This document shows, one piece after another, positions 28,476 through 40,012 of a DNA stretch of 64,000 bases. The stretch spans positions 2,454,001 through 2,518,000 of the forward strand of contig NZ_AP026708.1 of the NCBI RefSeq assembly GCF_026000375.1. The letters run 5' to 3'. How positions within the stretch are numbered: the stretch's first letter is position 1; every line of letters starts with the position of its first letter. The translations under genes were made by a program, and so were the position numbers. The stretch comes from Pseudodesulfovibrio portus. GTDB lineage: Bacteria; Desulfobacterota; Desulfovibrionia; Desulfovibrionales; Desulfovibrionaceae. Under the pieces are notes generated by a model that had not been told where the DNA came from, searched no databases, and saw only the letters and a list, made by a program, of their open reading frames with translations.

Positions 28476-30533
28476 ATGCGACTCAGGATGAAGATGACGC
28501 TGATGCAGGTGGCTACGGTGGTGCTGGCCATCGGGGCCCTGTGCTGGGTTTTCATACAGCAGGTGTCCGGCTATGCGGAGACCGAAATGGAGGCGTACCG
28601 CCAGGAGAAGTTGAGCGAGGAAAAGCTCCAGCTCAAGGATTTCGTCCAGATGGCGGTGGGGACCATCGAGAACTATTCCGACCGGGCCAGGGATATCGAG
28701 GGGTTGAAAAAAGCCAAGCAGGAGGATCTCAAGCGCGTCGTGGACGCCGTGTCCGGCCAGGTCGAGGCATTTTACGAACGGAACAGGAACGTCATGAGCC
28801 GGGCCGAACTGGTTGCCGGACTGGCCGAGATCGTGCTGCCCGCACGGTTCGACGGCGACAATTACGTCTGGCTGCAGAATCTGGACAGCGTCATTCTGGT
28901 GCATCCCAGCGACAAGCTCATGGGCAAGGACATGAGTCGGCTTACGGACGTCAAGGGCAACCGAGTTATCGCCGAAATGTCCCGCATCGCGGCGGAGCAG
29001 GGAACGGGCATGTCCACCTACTGGTGGCCGAAGCCGGGCGAGGATGAGCCGAAGCTCAAGATTTCCTATGTCCGGCTGCTCCCCGAGTCCGGGATCGTGG
29101 TCGGCTCCGGGGCGTGGATCGAGGACATCACCGCCGAGATGAAGGCCGAGGCCCTCAAGCAGTTGTCCGGAATGCGCCTGACCGACGGGAATTATTTCTG
29201 GATCAACGACCTCACGCCGAAGATGGTCATGCATCCCATCAAGCCCGCCCTGGACGGCCGGGACGTGGGGGCCATGACCGACACCAAGGGCAAGCACCTG
29301 TTCCGTGAGATGGCCTCGGTGGCCAAGGCGGAGGGCGAGGGATACGTGGACTACCATTGGGGCAAGCCCGGCAAGGAAGGGGATTTCCCCAAGCTTTCCT
29401 TCGTCAAGCTTTTCAAGGAGTGGGGCTGGGTCGTGGGCATGGGCGTCTACATCGACGACATCGACGCCGCCGTGGCCGCCCGACAGGCCGCCCTGGACAA
29501 GACCATCTCCTCCATCGTGCTCATTATCCTGTTCATCTCCGCCGGTCTCGCGCTGCTGGGCGCGGTTGCGGGCGTATTCGGCTCGAAGTCGGTGACCAAC
29601 ACCATCGGCGGCGAGCCCGTGGACATCGCGTCCATCGCCGCCCGTGTGTCCGGGGGCGACCTGACCATCGCCTCGGACAACGGGCAGGCGGAGCGGGGCA
29701 TTCTCAAATCCATGAAGGAGATGGCCGGGAACCTGCGGGGCGTGGTCGGCGAGGTGCAGAGCGCCACGGACAACGTGGCCGCAGGCAGCGAGGAGCTGTC
29801 CGCCTCGTCGGAGTCATTGTCCCAGTCCACCGTGGAGCAGGCCGCATCCATACAGGAGGTCACCGCGTCCCTGGTGGAGATCGTCAGTTCCATCCGCAAG
29901 AACGCGGACAATGCCGAGGAGACGAGCCGCATCGCCGATTTCAGCAACAAGGAAATCCTGTCCGGCGAGGAATCGGTGCGCAAGACCGTGGAAGCCATGC
30001 GCGAGATCGCGGACAAGGTCTCCTTCATCGAGGAGATCGCCCGGCAGACCAATCTGCTCGCCCTCAACGCGGCCATCGAGGCTGCCCGGGCTGGTGAGCA
30101 GGGCAAGGGGTTTGCGGTGGTGGCCGCCGAGGTGCGCAAGCTGGCCGAACGCAGCGGGCAGACGGCCCAGGAGATCAGCGAGCTGTCCGAGTCCAGTGTC
30201 CGGGTCGCCGAGGAAACGGGCCAACTGTTCAACCGGTTGACCCCGGAGATCGCCAAGACCGCAGACCTGATCAAGGACGTGGCCAAAGTCTGTTCCGAGC
30301 AGAGCCACGGCGTCAACCAGATCGAAAAGGCCATGGAACAGCTCGACGCCGTCATCCAGCAGAACGCCATGGCGTCCGAGGAGATGGCCTCAACCTCCTC
30401 GGAACTGGCCAGCCAGGCCGCCACGCTCCAGGATGCCATGCGCTACTTCCAGGTGGGCGTCGAGCCGGACATGGCCTTCGGCGCGGCGGGGCAACTGGAA
30501 TTGCCGACCGGCCGGACCGGAATCGAGCAATAG
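28476..30533 (+). CDS. Methyl-accepting chemotaxis protein with two Cache domains
   Basis: A 685-residue chemoreceptor. Helix 1 spans about 5-25; two periplasmic Cache_2-like repeats follow ([20 protein letters not shown] near 125 and [20 protein letters not shown] near 235); helix 2 is near 345-370. The HAMP region (about 375-425) is degenerate. The signalling tip [20 protein letters not shown] lies near residue 520. There is no C-terminal receptor-tethering pentapeptide. The ATG at 28476 follows GGAGGAGGCAGG. Cache ligands are often organic acids or amino acids; the ligand here is unknown. Confidence 0.93.
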   Translation: MRLRMKMTLMQVATVVLAIGALCWVFIQQVSGYAETEMEAYRQEKLSEEKLQLKDFVQMAVGTIENYSDRARDIEGLKKAKQEDLKRVVDAVSGQVEAFYERNRNVMSRAELVAGLAEIVLPARFDGDNYVWLQNLDSVILVHPSDKLMGKDMSRLTDVKGNRVIAEMSRIAAEQGTGMSTYWWPKPGEDEPKLKISYVRLLPESGIVVGSGAWIEDITAEMKAEALKQLSGMRLTDGNYFWINDLTPKMVMHPIKPALDGRDVGAMTDTKGKHLFREMASVAKAEGEGYVDYHWGKPGKEGDFPKLSFVKLFKEWGWVVGMGVYIDDIDAAVAARQAALDKTISSIVLIILFISAGLALLGAVAGVFGSKSVTNTIGGEPVDIASIAARVSGGDLTIASDNGQAERGILKSMKEMAGNLRGVVGEVQSATDNVAAGSEELSASSESLSQSTVEQAASIQEVTASLVEIVSSIRKNADNAEETSRIADFSNKEILSGEESVRKTVEAMREIADKVSFIEEIARQTNLLALNAAIEAARAGEQGKGFAVVAAEVRKLAERSGQTAQEISELSESSVRVAEETGQLFNRLTPEIAKTADLIKDVAKVCSEQSHGVNQIEKAMEQLDAVIQQNAMASEEMASTSSELASQAATLQDAMRYFQVGVEPDMAFGAAGQLELPTGRTGIEQ

Positions 30534-30540
30534 GCTTATA

Positions 30541-30581
30541 CGCAAAAGCCCCCTCCGGACATGCCGGAGGGGGCTTTTGCG
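30541..30581. terminator. Bidirectional terminator
   Basis: A perfect 18-bp stem (CGCAAAAGCCCCCTCCGG) with a 4- to 5-base loop between the convergent chemoreceptor and TPR genes; A4/T4 tracts lie in the stem ends. Confidence 0.85.
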
Positions 30582-30597
30582 CGCCAAGCGGGGCACC

Positions 30598-31152
30598 TCA
30601 GTACCATTGGCGGAATTCCGCGCCGCGTTCCTCGCCCCGGCGGAAGTTCCGGTCCTTGCGGTTGTACTGGTCCTGCTCGTAGACGCCGGAGATGATGGCG
30701 TCGCAGACCGCGTCGATATTCGGGCTGTCCGCTCCCAGCGCAGCGATCTGCTCCTTGAGCACGTTTGCCAGGATGCGCTGGTCCGCCCAGGTGGGATAGG
30801 CCTTCCAGTAGCCCACGGCCTTGTCGAGCCGGTCGAGCCTGGCGGCGGCGAATCCCGCGTACAGGAAGGCGTCGGGGATTTCCTTGCGCCCGAGGCACTC
30901 TTCCAGGGTGGCGAGGGCGTCCTCGTACCGGCCCAGGCGGGTGTAGCACAATCCGGCCATGGCCAGGTGCGACGGGCGGATTTCCTCGCCCTTGGCACGC
31001 TTGTCGGCCAAATGTTCGTCAAAGCCCACGGCGGCTTCCTGATAGTATGTCCGGGCCTTGTCGAAGTCCCTGCGGAATTCGGCGGCCCTGGCCCGGTCGA
31101 AGTTCTTTTCGCCCTTGCGGTAGGGCTTCACGAGTTTGGAGAAGAATGACAT
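30598..31152 (-). CDS. TPR-repeat protein
   Basis: A 184-residue cytoplasmic protein with helical tetratricopeptide-like pairs (FDKARTYYQEAAVGFDE, LAMAGLCYTRLGRYEDALATLEECL, FLYAGFAAARLDRLDKAVGYW). Such repeats mediate protein contacts; no specific role can be assigned. The start MSFFSKLVKPY at 31152 was chosen because it begins the coherent sequence; it lacks a good ribosome site. It is divergent from the NAT gene. Confidence 0.75.
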   Translation of the reverse strand: MSFFSKLVKPYRKGEKNFDRARAAEFRRDFDKARTYYQEAAVGFDEHLADKRAKGEEIRPSHLAMAGLCYTRLGRYEDALATLEECLGRKEIPDAFLYAGFAAARLDRLDKAVGYWKAYPTWADQRILANVLKEQIAALGADSPNIDAVCDAIISGVYEQDQYNRKDRNFRRGEERGAEFRQWY

Positions 31153-31270
31153 GGGAATCACTGTAGCCGCTTGCGGCGGCGAGGACAACCGGGGATACGC
31201 GGCATCTTGATTCCGTCGGCATGAATCGATACCATTTAGGGAATCCTCCACCCTGAAACAAGGTGTCTGC

Positions 31271-32077
31271 ATGGAAGTCTTCGAATTCGATTCACCTTCC
31301 TATCTTCGACGGCTGGGGCTCTTTGAAGGCGTGTCGCCGACAACGGAAGGGCTGCGCACGTTGCAGCGGGCGCACCTCTCCTCCATCCCCTTCGAGAATT
31401 TCGACATCCAGCTCGGCCGGACCGTCAACCTCGATCCGGCGCATCTCTTCGACAAACTCGTGCGCCGCCCCCGGGGCGGCTACTGCTTCGAGTTGAACGG
31501 CTTGTTCCTCATGGCCCTTCACGCCTTCGGGTTCAAGGCCCGTCCGCTCCTGGCACGGGTTCAGCTGACCGGCGTGCCGTCGGGACGCGGCCACCAACTC
31601 TCCCTCGTGGAAGCGGGCGGGCGCGAATGGCTTGCCGACGTGGGATTCGGCAAGGACAACCCGCGCGGCCCTCTCCTGTTCGAGCTGGATGCGGTCCAGG
31701 ATATCGGCGGGCAGCCGTTCCGCCTTGTGGACGGGGGCGTCTTCGGGACGATGTTCCAGAAGCGTGTCAACGGCGAGTGGCGCAATATGTACAGCTTCGA
31801 CCTGGAACACGTCTGCCGGGCCGACATCAACTACGGCAATCACTATACCTCGACGAACCCGCATTCGTTTTTCTCCTTTACCCGCATGGCCGTCAGACCA
31901 ATGGATGACGGTTGGGCCGCGCTGTGCAACGACAGGCTCACCGTGACCAGAGACGGGCGGGAGGAGTGCAGGGAACTCCCCGAGGGGCAGGGCTATCTGG
32001 ACGCCCTGAAACAGTATTTCGGCATCGAGCTCGATGCGCCCTACGAGGCCTTGAAACCGGTGGGGCAGGGGGCGTGA
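31271..32077 (+). CDS. nat: Arylamine N-acetyltransferase
   Basis: A 268-residue enzyme transferring acetyl from acetyl-CoA to arylamines or hydrazines. The full catalytic triad is visible: C72 in RGGYCFE, H108 in SGRGHQL and D123 in LADVGFG. Length is normal. The natural substrate is unknown; related enzymes can act in secondary metabolism. There is no strong ribosome site at the ATG. It is a single gene convergent with groEL. Confidence 0.93.
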   Translation: MEVFEFDSPSYLRRLGLFEGVSPTTEGLRTLQRAHLSSIPFENFDIQLGRTVNLDPAHLFDKLVRRPRGGYCFELNGLFLMALHAFGFKARPLLARVQLTGVPSGRGHQLSLVEAGGREWLADVGFGKDNPRGPLLFELDAVQDIGGQPFRLVDGGVFGTMFQKRVNGEWRNMYSFDLEHVCRADINYGNHYTSTNPHSFFSFTRMAVRPMDDGWAALCNDRLTVTRDGREECRELPEGQGYLDALKQYFGIELDAPYEALKPVGQGA

Positions 32078-32119
32078 ACGCCCACGGGACGCGGCCCGAT
32101 CCGACCGCATGAAAAGGAA

Positions 32120-32147
32120 AAGGCCGGACGCTTGCGCGCCCGGCCTT
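32120..32147 (-). terminator. Terminator of groEL
   Basis: AAGGCCGG/CCGGCCTT stem; on the minus strand it runs into TTCCTTTT. It lies 24 bp after the groEL stop. Confidence 0.75.
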
Positions 32148-32170
32148 GCATTCAAAGAGGGTAAGAGCCG

Positions 32171-34053
<1,883 letters not shown>

Positions 34054-34100
34054 GAAAAATCTCCTTATGATAACTTCACCGCCCGGTGGCGGCGTGTGGT

Positions 34101-34143
34101 GTTGACTGCGGCAAGAGATAAACACGGCAAACTCCTTGTCAAC
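34101..34143 (-). promoter_or_regulatory. groESL promoter with inverted repeat
   Basis: On the minus strand TTGACA (34137-34142) and TATCTC (34115-34120) are 16 bp apart, giving a sigma-70-like promoter about 50 bp before groES. GTTGAC (34101) and GTCAAC (34138) form distant inverted arms around it. No CIRCE element or sigma-32 consensus was found. Confidence 0.5.
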
Positions 34144-34260
34144 AGGCGAGCCAACAATTTTTCATTCCCGTTTCAGGAGCGTAGTTGAAATAGTTAACAA
34201 AGCGCGGTAACACCATGTAATGGGAAAAAATAATATTTTGGAGCCCCGGGGGGGATATCC

Positions 34261-35736
34261 GTGGTTGAATCCGGCATGAAACGACTGGTGGTGGTCTCCA
34301 ACAGGCTGCCTGCGGCATTGAAGCATGAAGACGGGCGGTGGACGGTCAAACAGGGGGCGGGCGGCCTGGTCACGGCCATGGCCCCCGTGCTCAGGAACCG
34401 CGGCGGCGTCTGGATCGGCTGGTCCGGCGCGGCCGAACCGGACGTGGACGTGGAAGGGCTGCTGTCCGACTTCTCCGCCGAGGCCGGGTACGAGCTGTGC
34501 ACCGTGCCGCTGACCCGGCAGGAGGTGGACGACTATTACTACGGCTTCTCCAACGAGATCATCTGGCCCCTGTTTCACGACCTCCAGTCCCGGTGCCGGT
34601 TCCATCCCAGGTACTGGCGCGCCTACCTGGACGTGAATTTCAAGTTCGCCGAGGTGGTCGCCCGCAGGACGACCTCGGACGACTACCTCTGGATCCAGGA
34701 CTACCACCTGATGCACCAGGCGTTCTTCCTGAAATCCATGGGCGTGAAGCGCAACACGGGCTTCTTCCTGCATATCCCCTTCCCCACGCCGGACATCTTC
34801 ATGAAGCTGCCCTGGCGGTGGAAGGTCATCCAGGCCCTGACCGAGTATGACCTGCTCGGATTCCAGACCATGCAGGACCGGCGCAATTTCGTGCGCTGCC
34901 TGCGCCGCCTCATGCCCGAGACCCGGGTCGAGGGCCGCGGGGCCGCGGTCACCGTCAGGCTCGGCAACCGATCGTTCAGGCTGGGCGCGTTCCCCATTTC
35001 CATCGACTACAACCAGTTTTCGGAATTGGCCGGGCGCGAGGACGTGGCCCGCAAGGCGTTCGAGCTGAAGGAGGCGCTCAGGCACCGCAAGATCATCCTC
35101 GGCGTGGACCGGCTGGACTACACCAAGGGCATCCCGGAGCGCATCCGGTCCATCCAGACCCTGCTCAAGCGGTATCCGGACCTCAAGGGCAGGGTGAACT
35201 TCGTCCAGATCGCGGTCCCCAGCCGTGAGGAAGTGGGCGAGTACAAGGACCTGCGCCAGGAGATCGAACAGCTTGTCGGCCGGGTCAACGGGGAGTTCTC
35301 GATTCCCGGCTGGGTGCCGGTGCACTACCATTACCGCAACCTGCCCGTCGACGAGCTGGTGGCCTATTACGCCGCCGCCGACATCGCCCTGGTCACGCCG
35401 CTGAGGGACGGCATGAACCTGGTGGCCAAGGAATACTGCGCCTGCAACAACTCCGAAGACGGCGTCCTGGTCCTGAGCGAGTTCGCCGGGGCCGCGGCCC
35501 AGCTCCAGAGAAACGCCTACCTGGTCAACCCCTACGACATGGACGGCATTGCCAAGGCCCTGCACCGCGCCCTCCATTGGGACCGTGACGAGCGGCACAG
35601 TTCAATGTCCAAGCTGCGCGATCAGGTGCGCAGGAACAACATCTTCTGGTGGGTCGATTCCTTTCTCCAGGCGGGCATCGCCAAAACGCTGGGCGACTTC
35701 CCGGAAGTCGAGACGGTGCGCTTCGAGCGGGCATAG
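34261..35736 (+). CDS. otsA: Trehalose-6-phosphate synthase-like glycosyltransferase (GT20)
   Basis: A 491-residue GT20 enzyme. [13 protein letters not shown], the donor loop [49 protein letters not shown] and [14 protein letters not shown] match trehalose-6-phosphate synthases. It would make trehalose-6-phosphate from UDP-glucose and glucose-6-phosphate for osmoprotection. No otsB phosphatase is adjacent, and glucosylglycerol-phosphate synthase (GgpS) is a close alternative. The GTG at 34261 follows GGGGGGAT; ATG 34276 is possible. Confidence 0.85.
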   Translation: MVESGMKRLVVVSNRLPAALKHEDGRWTVKQGAGGLVTAMAPVLRNRGGVWIGWSGAAEPDVDVEGLLSDFSAEAGYELCTVPLTRQEVDDYYYGFSNEIIWPLFHDLQSRCRFHPRYWRAYLDVNFKFAEVVARRTTSDDYLWIQDYHLMHQAFFLKSMGVKRNTGFFLHIPFPTPDIFMKLPWRWKVIQALTEYDLLGFQTMQDRRNFVRCLRRLMPETRVEGRGAAVTVRLGNRSFRLGAFPISIDYNQFSELAGREDVARKAFELKEALRHRKIILGVDRLDYTKGIPERIRSIQTLLKRYPDLKGRVNFVQIAVPSREEVGEYKDLRQEIEQLVGRVNGEFSIPGWVPVHYHYRNLPVDELVAYYAAADIALVTPLRDGMNLVAKEYCACNNSEDGVLVLSEFAGAAAQLQRNAYLVNPYDMDGIAKALHRALHWDRDERHSSMSKLRDQVRRNNIFWWVDSFLQAGIAKTLGDFPEVETVRFERA

Positions 35737-35755
35737 GCGCGCCGCGCCTCCCGGC

Positions 35756-35929
35756 CTAGTAGGAGAAGGGGTACTTCCTGCCGTCCTTTTCGTATTTTTT
35801 CTGCTTGTCGAAGTTGAAGCGGTTCAGGCTGCTTCTCGTCGAGCGGTTCGTTCTGTCCCGTTGCAGGAACATGACGGTCAGGGCTCCCGCCGCGAAAGAG
35901 ATCAAACCCACTATGATGTTCGTGACCAT
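35756..35929 (-). CDS. Small membrane-anchored protein, 57 residues
   Basis: Found by reading the minus strand. Residues 2-22 (VTNIIVGLISFAAGALTVMF) form one membrane helix, followed by a basic tail rich in Arg, Lys, Asn and Tyr. GAGG lies 5 bases upstream of the ATG. The coherent helix and ribosome site make it a likely gene; no family is recognised. Confidence 0.55.
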   Translation of the reverse strand: MVTNIIVGLISFAAGALTVMFLQRDRTNRSTRSSLNRFNFDKQKKYEKDGRKYPFSY

Positions 35930-36123
35930 GACAACCTCGGGGAATGCGTCTTGTTGATCATATGTGAAGCTCTCGCGTGTAATGCGTCAAAGAAGTCCAA
36001 TATACCCGCGGCAAAAGTCCGTTTCAATGAAAATCGGATTTTTCCTTTCGGGGACCGCGCCGGGCCAAAAGGGCGCGCTTCCCGCCCCTGGCGGCCCGGG
36101 CCGAACTCGGGTAGGTTCTGTGC

Positions 36124-36357
36124 ATGCTGGTACTCAAATGCGCGGACTGCCGCCGCAAGCTGTGGAAGTATTACAAGATCGGCCAGGGCGAGGTGCACCG
36201 CTGCCACAAGGACCGGATTCGGAAGGTCTGGAACATGGAGGAGCGGGACGGCAAGGTCTACTGCCCCTGCGGGCGGGCCGTGGGCATCGACCGGGGCACC
36301 TACTACACCATGGACAAGAAGGCTTTTACCTATAAAGGCACCAAGACCAACAACTGA
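36124..36357 (+). CDS. Small zinc-ribbon-like protein
   Basis: A 77-residue basic protein with CADC (6-9), C27 next to a His, and CPC (47-49) spaced like a zinc ribbon. Nothing else is recognised. A weak GGTAGG lies upstream of the ATG. The following DUF697 gene starts about 50 bp later and may be cotranscribed. Confidence 0.6.
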   Translation: MLVLKCADCRRKLWKYYKIGQGEVHRCHKDRIRKVWNMEERDGKVYCPCGRAVGIDRGTYYTMDKKAFTYKGTKTNN

Positions 36358-36410
36358 CGACCGGCTTTCTTGATCTGGACTCGTCGCCGGATAGTGGCTA
36401 CTTGAGAGTC

Positions 36411-37664
36411 ATGTCCAAATCCATGAAGAACTTTCTGACCCTGGTCGGGGTCATCGTCATCGGGGCGTTTCTCGTCTTCGTTTACGACTGCATCGCCGGG
36501 CTGGCCGATTTCGCCGGGCGCATCCGGCCCGAGTTCACGCCCTTTGTCTTCTGGGGGCTGGCCCTGCCCACGGCGGCCACGCTTCTCTGGTGGGTGGTCA
36601 TGGCCCTGATGCGGCCCAAGCCGATCATGGTTCACGCCAACCCCACGGAGGAGGAACTGGCCGGATTCAGGCAACAGCTGGTGAAGCGGCTGACGCGGAA
36701 CAAAATCCTCAAGGACAACGGCGTTGCCGTGCGGGACGAGTCCGGCCTGGACATGGGGCTGATGGTCCTTCGGGACCGGGCGGACGAGGAAATCCGGTCC
36801 ACTGCCAAGCGGGTCTTCATCGGCACGGCGGTCTCCCAGAACGGGCGGCTGGACGCGCTGGTGGTCCTGTACCTGATAACCCGGCTGGTCTGGCGCATCT
36901 CCAAGCTCTACGACCAACGCCCCCACCACCGGGAGCTGATCAACCTGTATGCCAACATCGCGGCCACCGCGTTCCTGGCGGGCTCCCTCGACGAGTTCGG
37001 CATCGAGGACACCATCCACGAACTGATCGGTCCGCTCATGGCCGGGTCCGCCCTGGGTGCGGTGCCCGGGGCCGAGGCCGTGGCCGGGACCATCACCGCC
37101 TCCATCCTGACCGGGTCCACCAACGCGCTGCTGGCCATGCGGTGCGGCATCGTGGCCCGCAACTACATGAGCCTCGACCTGAACACCAAGGGCCAGATGC
37201 GGCGCAGCGCCACCCTGGAAGCGGCCCGGATGTTCATGACCATTTCCGGCGAGACCGTGAGCAAGGTCACCCGGCTGCTGGTCAGGAGTTCGTCCAGCGC
37301 GGCCAAAAAGAACGCCCGGCGGGTGGCCAGGTCCGTGGTCGACTCCGTGGCGGGTGCCGCCGGGTCCGTGGGCAAGGGGGCCAAGAAGGCCACCGGCGGC
37401 GTGACCGGTTCCGCCAAGACCGTGGGCCGGGGCGTCACCGATAAGGCCAAATCCGTGGTCTCCGGCGTGGACCGGGCCGCAGACAGGCTGGCGGTCAAGA
37501 TCAAGGATTCGGCCCGCAAGGTGGAAAAAGCGGCCAAGGACCTCAGCCCGGCCCTGAAAAAGGCCGAGGCCCGAGTGGACAAGGTCACCGGAAAGGTCGC
37601 CTCCCTCCTCCGCACCGTGCGTAAGTCCAAGTCACAAAAAAAAGACCCTGACCGGCCCGAATAA
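36411..37664 (+). CDS. DUF697-type membrane protein with Lys/Ala-rich tail
   Basis: A 417-residue protein. Two membrane helices lie near residues 8-30 and 45-68; a central domain (about 125-260) with further hydrophobic segments resembles DUF697 (YcjF-like) proteins. The C-terminal 130 residues are low-complexity, rich in Lys, Ala, Ser and Val, with repeated VxxxAKxxxxGV units, and may bind nucleic acid or the envelope (inference). The start at 36411 is preferred over TTG 36402. The function is unknown. Confidence 0.65.
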   Translation: MSKSMKNFLTLVGVIVIGAFLVFVYDCIAGLADFAGRIRPEFTPFVFWGLALPTAATLLWWVVMALMRPKPIMVHANPTEEELAGFRQQLVKRLTRNKILKDNGVAVRDESGLDMGLMVLRDRADEEIRSTAKRVFIGTAVSQNGRLDALVVLYLITRLVWRISKLYDQRPHHRELINLYANIAATAFLAGSLDEFGIEDTIHELIGPLMAGSALGAVPGAEAVAGTITASILTGSTNALLAMRCGIVARNYMSLDLNTKGQMRRSATLEAARMFMTISGETVSKVTRLLVRSSSSAAKKNARRVARSVVDSVAGAAGSVGKGAKKATGGVTGSAKTVGRGVTDKAKSVVSGVDRAADRLAVKIKDSARKVEKAAKDLSPALKKAEARVDKVTGKVASLLRTVRKSKSQKKDPDRPE

Positions 37665-37697
37665 AAGACTTCCCCGTCTTCACCCCACCCAGCCAAA

Positions 37698-37819
37698 GGC
37701 TTGTGAGAGTGGTGCAGCCGTGCATTTTCTCCGGCGCAGACGGCCCGCAGTCGTAGCCTGGCTACGGCGAGGACCCGGCAAGCCGGAAAAATGCGCGGAT
37801 GCGCCGCTATCGCAAGCCG
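37698..37819 (-). repeat. 122-bp structured dispersed repeat, copy A
   Basis: A 122-bp element that recurs at 43264-43385 with about three quarters identity by eye. It starts 4 bp after the stop of the NlpC/P60 gene, read on the minus strand. It can fold with GCATTTTTCC pairing to GGAGAAAATGC and an inner perfect CGTAGCC/GGCTACG hairpin, inside outer CGGCTTG/CAAGCC arms. See the finding for the comparison of the two copies. Confidence 0.8.
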
Positions 37820-37822
37820 AGA

Positions 37823-38350
37823 CTACAAAACGCGGCGGGCGCCGAGATAATGCTCGTACCAGTACGGTGAATTCAGGCTGGATTCCATGACCTGCTTGCC
37901 GGAGCTGGGGGCGTGCACGAACGTGCCCCGGTCGGTGACCACGCCGCCGTGCAGGGATTTGCCCTTCTTGTCGATCCTGAAGAAGATCAGGTCGCCGGGG
38001 AGGATGTCCTTGCGTTTGACGGGAGAGCCCGCCCCGAACTGCTGCCAGGAGACGCGCGGCAGATTGACGCCGCTTTGATGGTACACGAACCAGATGAACC
38101 CGGAGCAGTCGAAGCCGGTGTCGGGCCGGTAGCCGCCCCATTTGTATGGGTAGCCGACCAGGGCGCGGGCCGTGCGGATGACCTTGGCGGCCTTTGGCGA
38201 GGCGGGACGGGCCCGGACCTGTTCGGCGGGCGGCGGGGCGGATGGGGTCTTGGCGGCGCACCCGGCCAGAACGCCCACGGCGAGCGCCAGACAGAGGGCG
38301 AGCAGGAACGGGCGGCAAGCAGTCAGTCTTTCAACCGTCGAGCCGCCCAT
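37823..38350 (-). CDS. NlpC/P60 cell-wall peptidase lipoprotein
   Basis: A 175-residue lipoprotein: signal helix, then lipobox LAGC (C31). The NlpC/P60 domain (about 55-170) has catalytic C82 in FDCSGF, H134 in LHGGV and H146. Such enzymes cut peptide bonds in peptidoglycan stems. It starts 6 bp after the BON-domain lipoprotein gene, so both are cotranscribed. The dispersed repeat begins just after its stop. Confidence 0.9.
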   Translation of the reverse strand: MGGSTVERLTACRPFLLALCLALAVGVLAGCAAKTPSAPPPAEQVRARPASPKAAKVIRTARALVGYPYKWGGYRPDTGFDCSGFIWFVYHQSGVNLPRVSWQQFGAGSPVKRKDILPGDLIFFRIDKKGKSLHGGVVTDRGTFVHAPSSGKQVMESSLNSPYWYEHYLGARRVL

Positions 38351-38356
38351 GCCTGA

Positions 38357-38914
38357 TTACCGCTTGATCTTGAGGTAGGACTTGACGCTGCGCACGCCCT
38401 TGGTCTTGTTGGCGTAGTCGATGATCTTCTCGCGCTCGTTCATGGAGCCGACAATGCCCAACAGGATGACGTTGCACTGGACGGTCTTGATTTCGATGTT
38501 GGTGGACCAGACGTCGCCGTCGGCCACCAGGTCCTTCTTGAGGCGTCCGTAAATCTCCAGGTTGTCCGTGGTGCCGCAGTGGTCGTTGGGATTCTTGGGC
38601 AGCAGGTAGGTGGTCACCGTGCGCACGCCCTTGACCTTCTTGGCGATGGCCACGGCCCGGTCCACCTGGGCGCGGCTCTCGTATTCGCCGACGATGTAGA
38701 CGTGGCCCTCGTAGCTGGACGCGTCATAGTCCAGGTACTTGACCGTGTCGTCGGCCAGGAAGTCCTTTTCGATCTGGAAGGTGATCGCCTCGTCGTCCAC
38801 GTAGGAGCTGACGGACCGCTCCTCCACCGCAACGTTGTACACCGTGCAGCCCGAAACCTGGAGCATCAGCCCCAGGAGGGCCAGAAGCAACAGAAAAGAA
38901 TGTAAATGGCGCAT
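38357..38914 (-). CDS. BON-domain lipoprotein
   Basis: A 185-residue lipoprotein with lipobox VSGC (C23) and two BON-like repeats (about 40-105 and 115-185; conserved VYIVGEYESRAQVDRAVAIAK and VILLGIVGSMNEREKIIDYA). The family (OsmY, YraP/DolP) binds phospholipid and supports outer membrane integrity. The start at 38914 follows AAGGAGG. First gene of a pair with the NlpC/P60 lipoprotein. Confidence 0.9.
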   Translation of the reverse strand: MRHLHSFLLLLALLGLMLQVSGCTVYNVAVEERSVSSYVDDEAITFQIEKDFLADDTVKYLDYDASSYEGHVYIVGEYESRAQVDRAVAIAKKVKGVRTVTTYLLPKNPNDHCGTTDNLEIYGRLKKDLVADGDVWSTNIEIKTVQCNVILLGIVGSMNEREKIIDYANKTKGVRSVKSYLKIKR

Positions 38915-39041
38915 TGCAGCCTCCTTGGGTTCTCTAGACAAAGTCTACATACAGAGTTTCCGCATTCCCTGCAAGACGGGCCATTGTTAAGAAACGTGAA
39001 TGATTGCCAAAACAGGATTCCCCCGGCCGTCGGAACCGTCT

Positions 39042-39950
39042 TTATTCGTACAACAACCCCAGCGCCTGTTTCAGGGCGTCGGGCGGAATTTCCCATTTGT
39101 TGGTCCATGGCGGGGGCAGGGACAAGGCCTTTTCCCGGACGAGCATGGCGTAGCAGTGCAGGCGCATGGGGCCGCGCGCCTGGTCCCTGCCGTATTTCCC
39201 GTCTCCGATGACGGGATGGTTGCGCGAGGCGAGCTGCACCCGGATCTGGTGCGTGCGGCCGGTGATGAGGCGCACGGCCAGCAGGGAGTTCTGCCGGTCG
39301 GACACGAGGCAGGTGACACGGGCCAGGGCGGTTTTGCCGGACCCGGGCCGCACCCTTTCCGCGCCGGGCGCGCCGCTCTTTTCGAGTCGGTCCTCAAGCA
39401 GGGTCTCATCGGGGTCGGACCACCGGCCCTTGACCCAGGCGAGGTAGAGCTTGCCGACGGAGCCCGACGCGAACAGGTCGTTCAGCCCGCGCAGGGTCTC
39501 GTAGTTCTTGGCGGCCAGGAGCAGGCCCGAGGTGTCGCGGTCCAGCCGGTGGGCCAGGGTGGGCATGAAGTCGGCGTCAGCAAAGATCGCCTTCAGCCGG
39601 GCGGCCACCGAGTCCGTGACCTTGTCCCCGCCGTGCACGGCCAGACCGGCGGGCTTGGCAATGGCCAGGATGTCGTCGTCCTCGTACACGGTCACCAGAC
39701 TGCCGGTGGTCCCGGTGATGGCGACCGCATCGGCCTCGCCGGGCGTGTAGGGCGGGATGCGCACCTCCTGCCCGGCGGTGATGCGGTCGAACGGCTTCTT
39801 GCGGCCCTTGTCCACGCGCACCTGGCCCTTGCGAATCCATTTCTGGATGGCCGAACGCGGCACGTCGCCGGTCAGCCGCCGTTCCAGGAACTGGAGCAGC
39901 TTCTGGCCGGACTCGGCAGGGGTGACGATGACGAATTGTGCTTTGGGCAT
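39042..39950 (-). CDS. RluA-family pseudouridine synthase
   Basis: A 302-residue enzyme with an N-terminal S4 RNA-binding domain (about 15-75) and the catalytic domain carrying HRLDRDTSG with D137. This RluC/RluD-like layout points to modification of 23S rRNA uridines, but the exact site is not predictable. The C-terminal RLITGRTHQIRVQLA motif is intact. Confidence 0.93.
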   Translation of the reverse strand: MPKAQFVIVTPAESGQKLLQFLERRLTGDVPRSAIQKWIRKGQVRVDKGRKKPFDRITAGQEVRIPPYTPGEADAVAITGTTGSLVTVYEDDDILAIAKPAGLAVHGGDKVTDSVAARLKAIFADADFMPTLAHRLDRDTSGLLLAAKNYETLRGLNDLFASGSVGKLYLAWVKGRWSDPDETLLEDRLEKSGAPGAERVRPGSGKTALARVTCLVSDRQNSLLAVRLITGRTHQIRVQLASRNHPVIGDGKYGRDQARGPMRLHCYAMLVREKALSLPPPWTNKWEIPPDALKQALGLLYE

Positions 39951-39961
39951 GGGCGCAAACA

Positions 39962-39993
39962 GGGCGGCACCGCAAGGGTTCGCGGTGCCGCCC
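39962..39993. terminator. Hairpin after the ydbL-like gene
   Basis: A perfect 12-bp GGGCGGCACCGC stem with an 8-base loop, 20 bp after the ydbL-like stop. The following T run on the minus strand is short (CTGTTTG). Confidence 0.7.
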
Positions 39994-40012
39994 GGTTATG
40001 GTTGTCGGTAAG

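Noticed and set aside
34081-34143. CIRCE or sigma-32 heat-shock element at groESL
   Set aside because: The arms do not match TTAGCACTC-N9-GAGTGCTAA, and no CTTGAA/CCCCAT pair with correct spacing was found.
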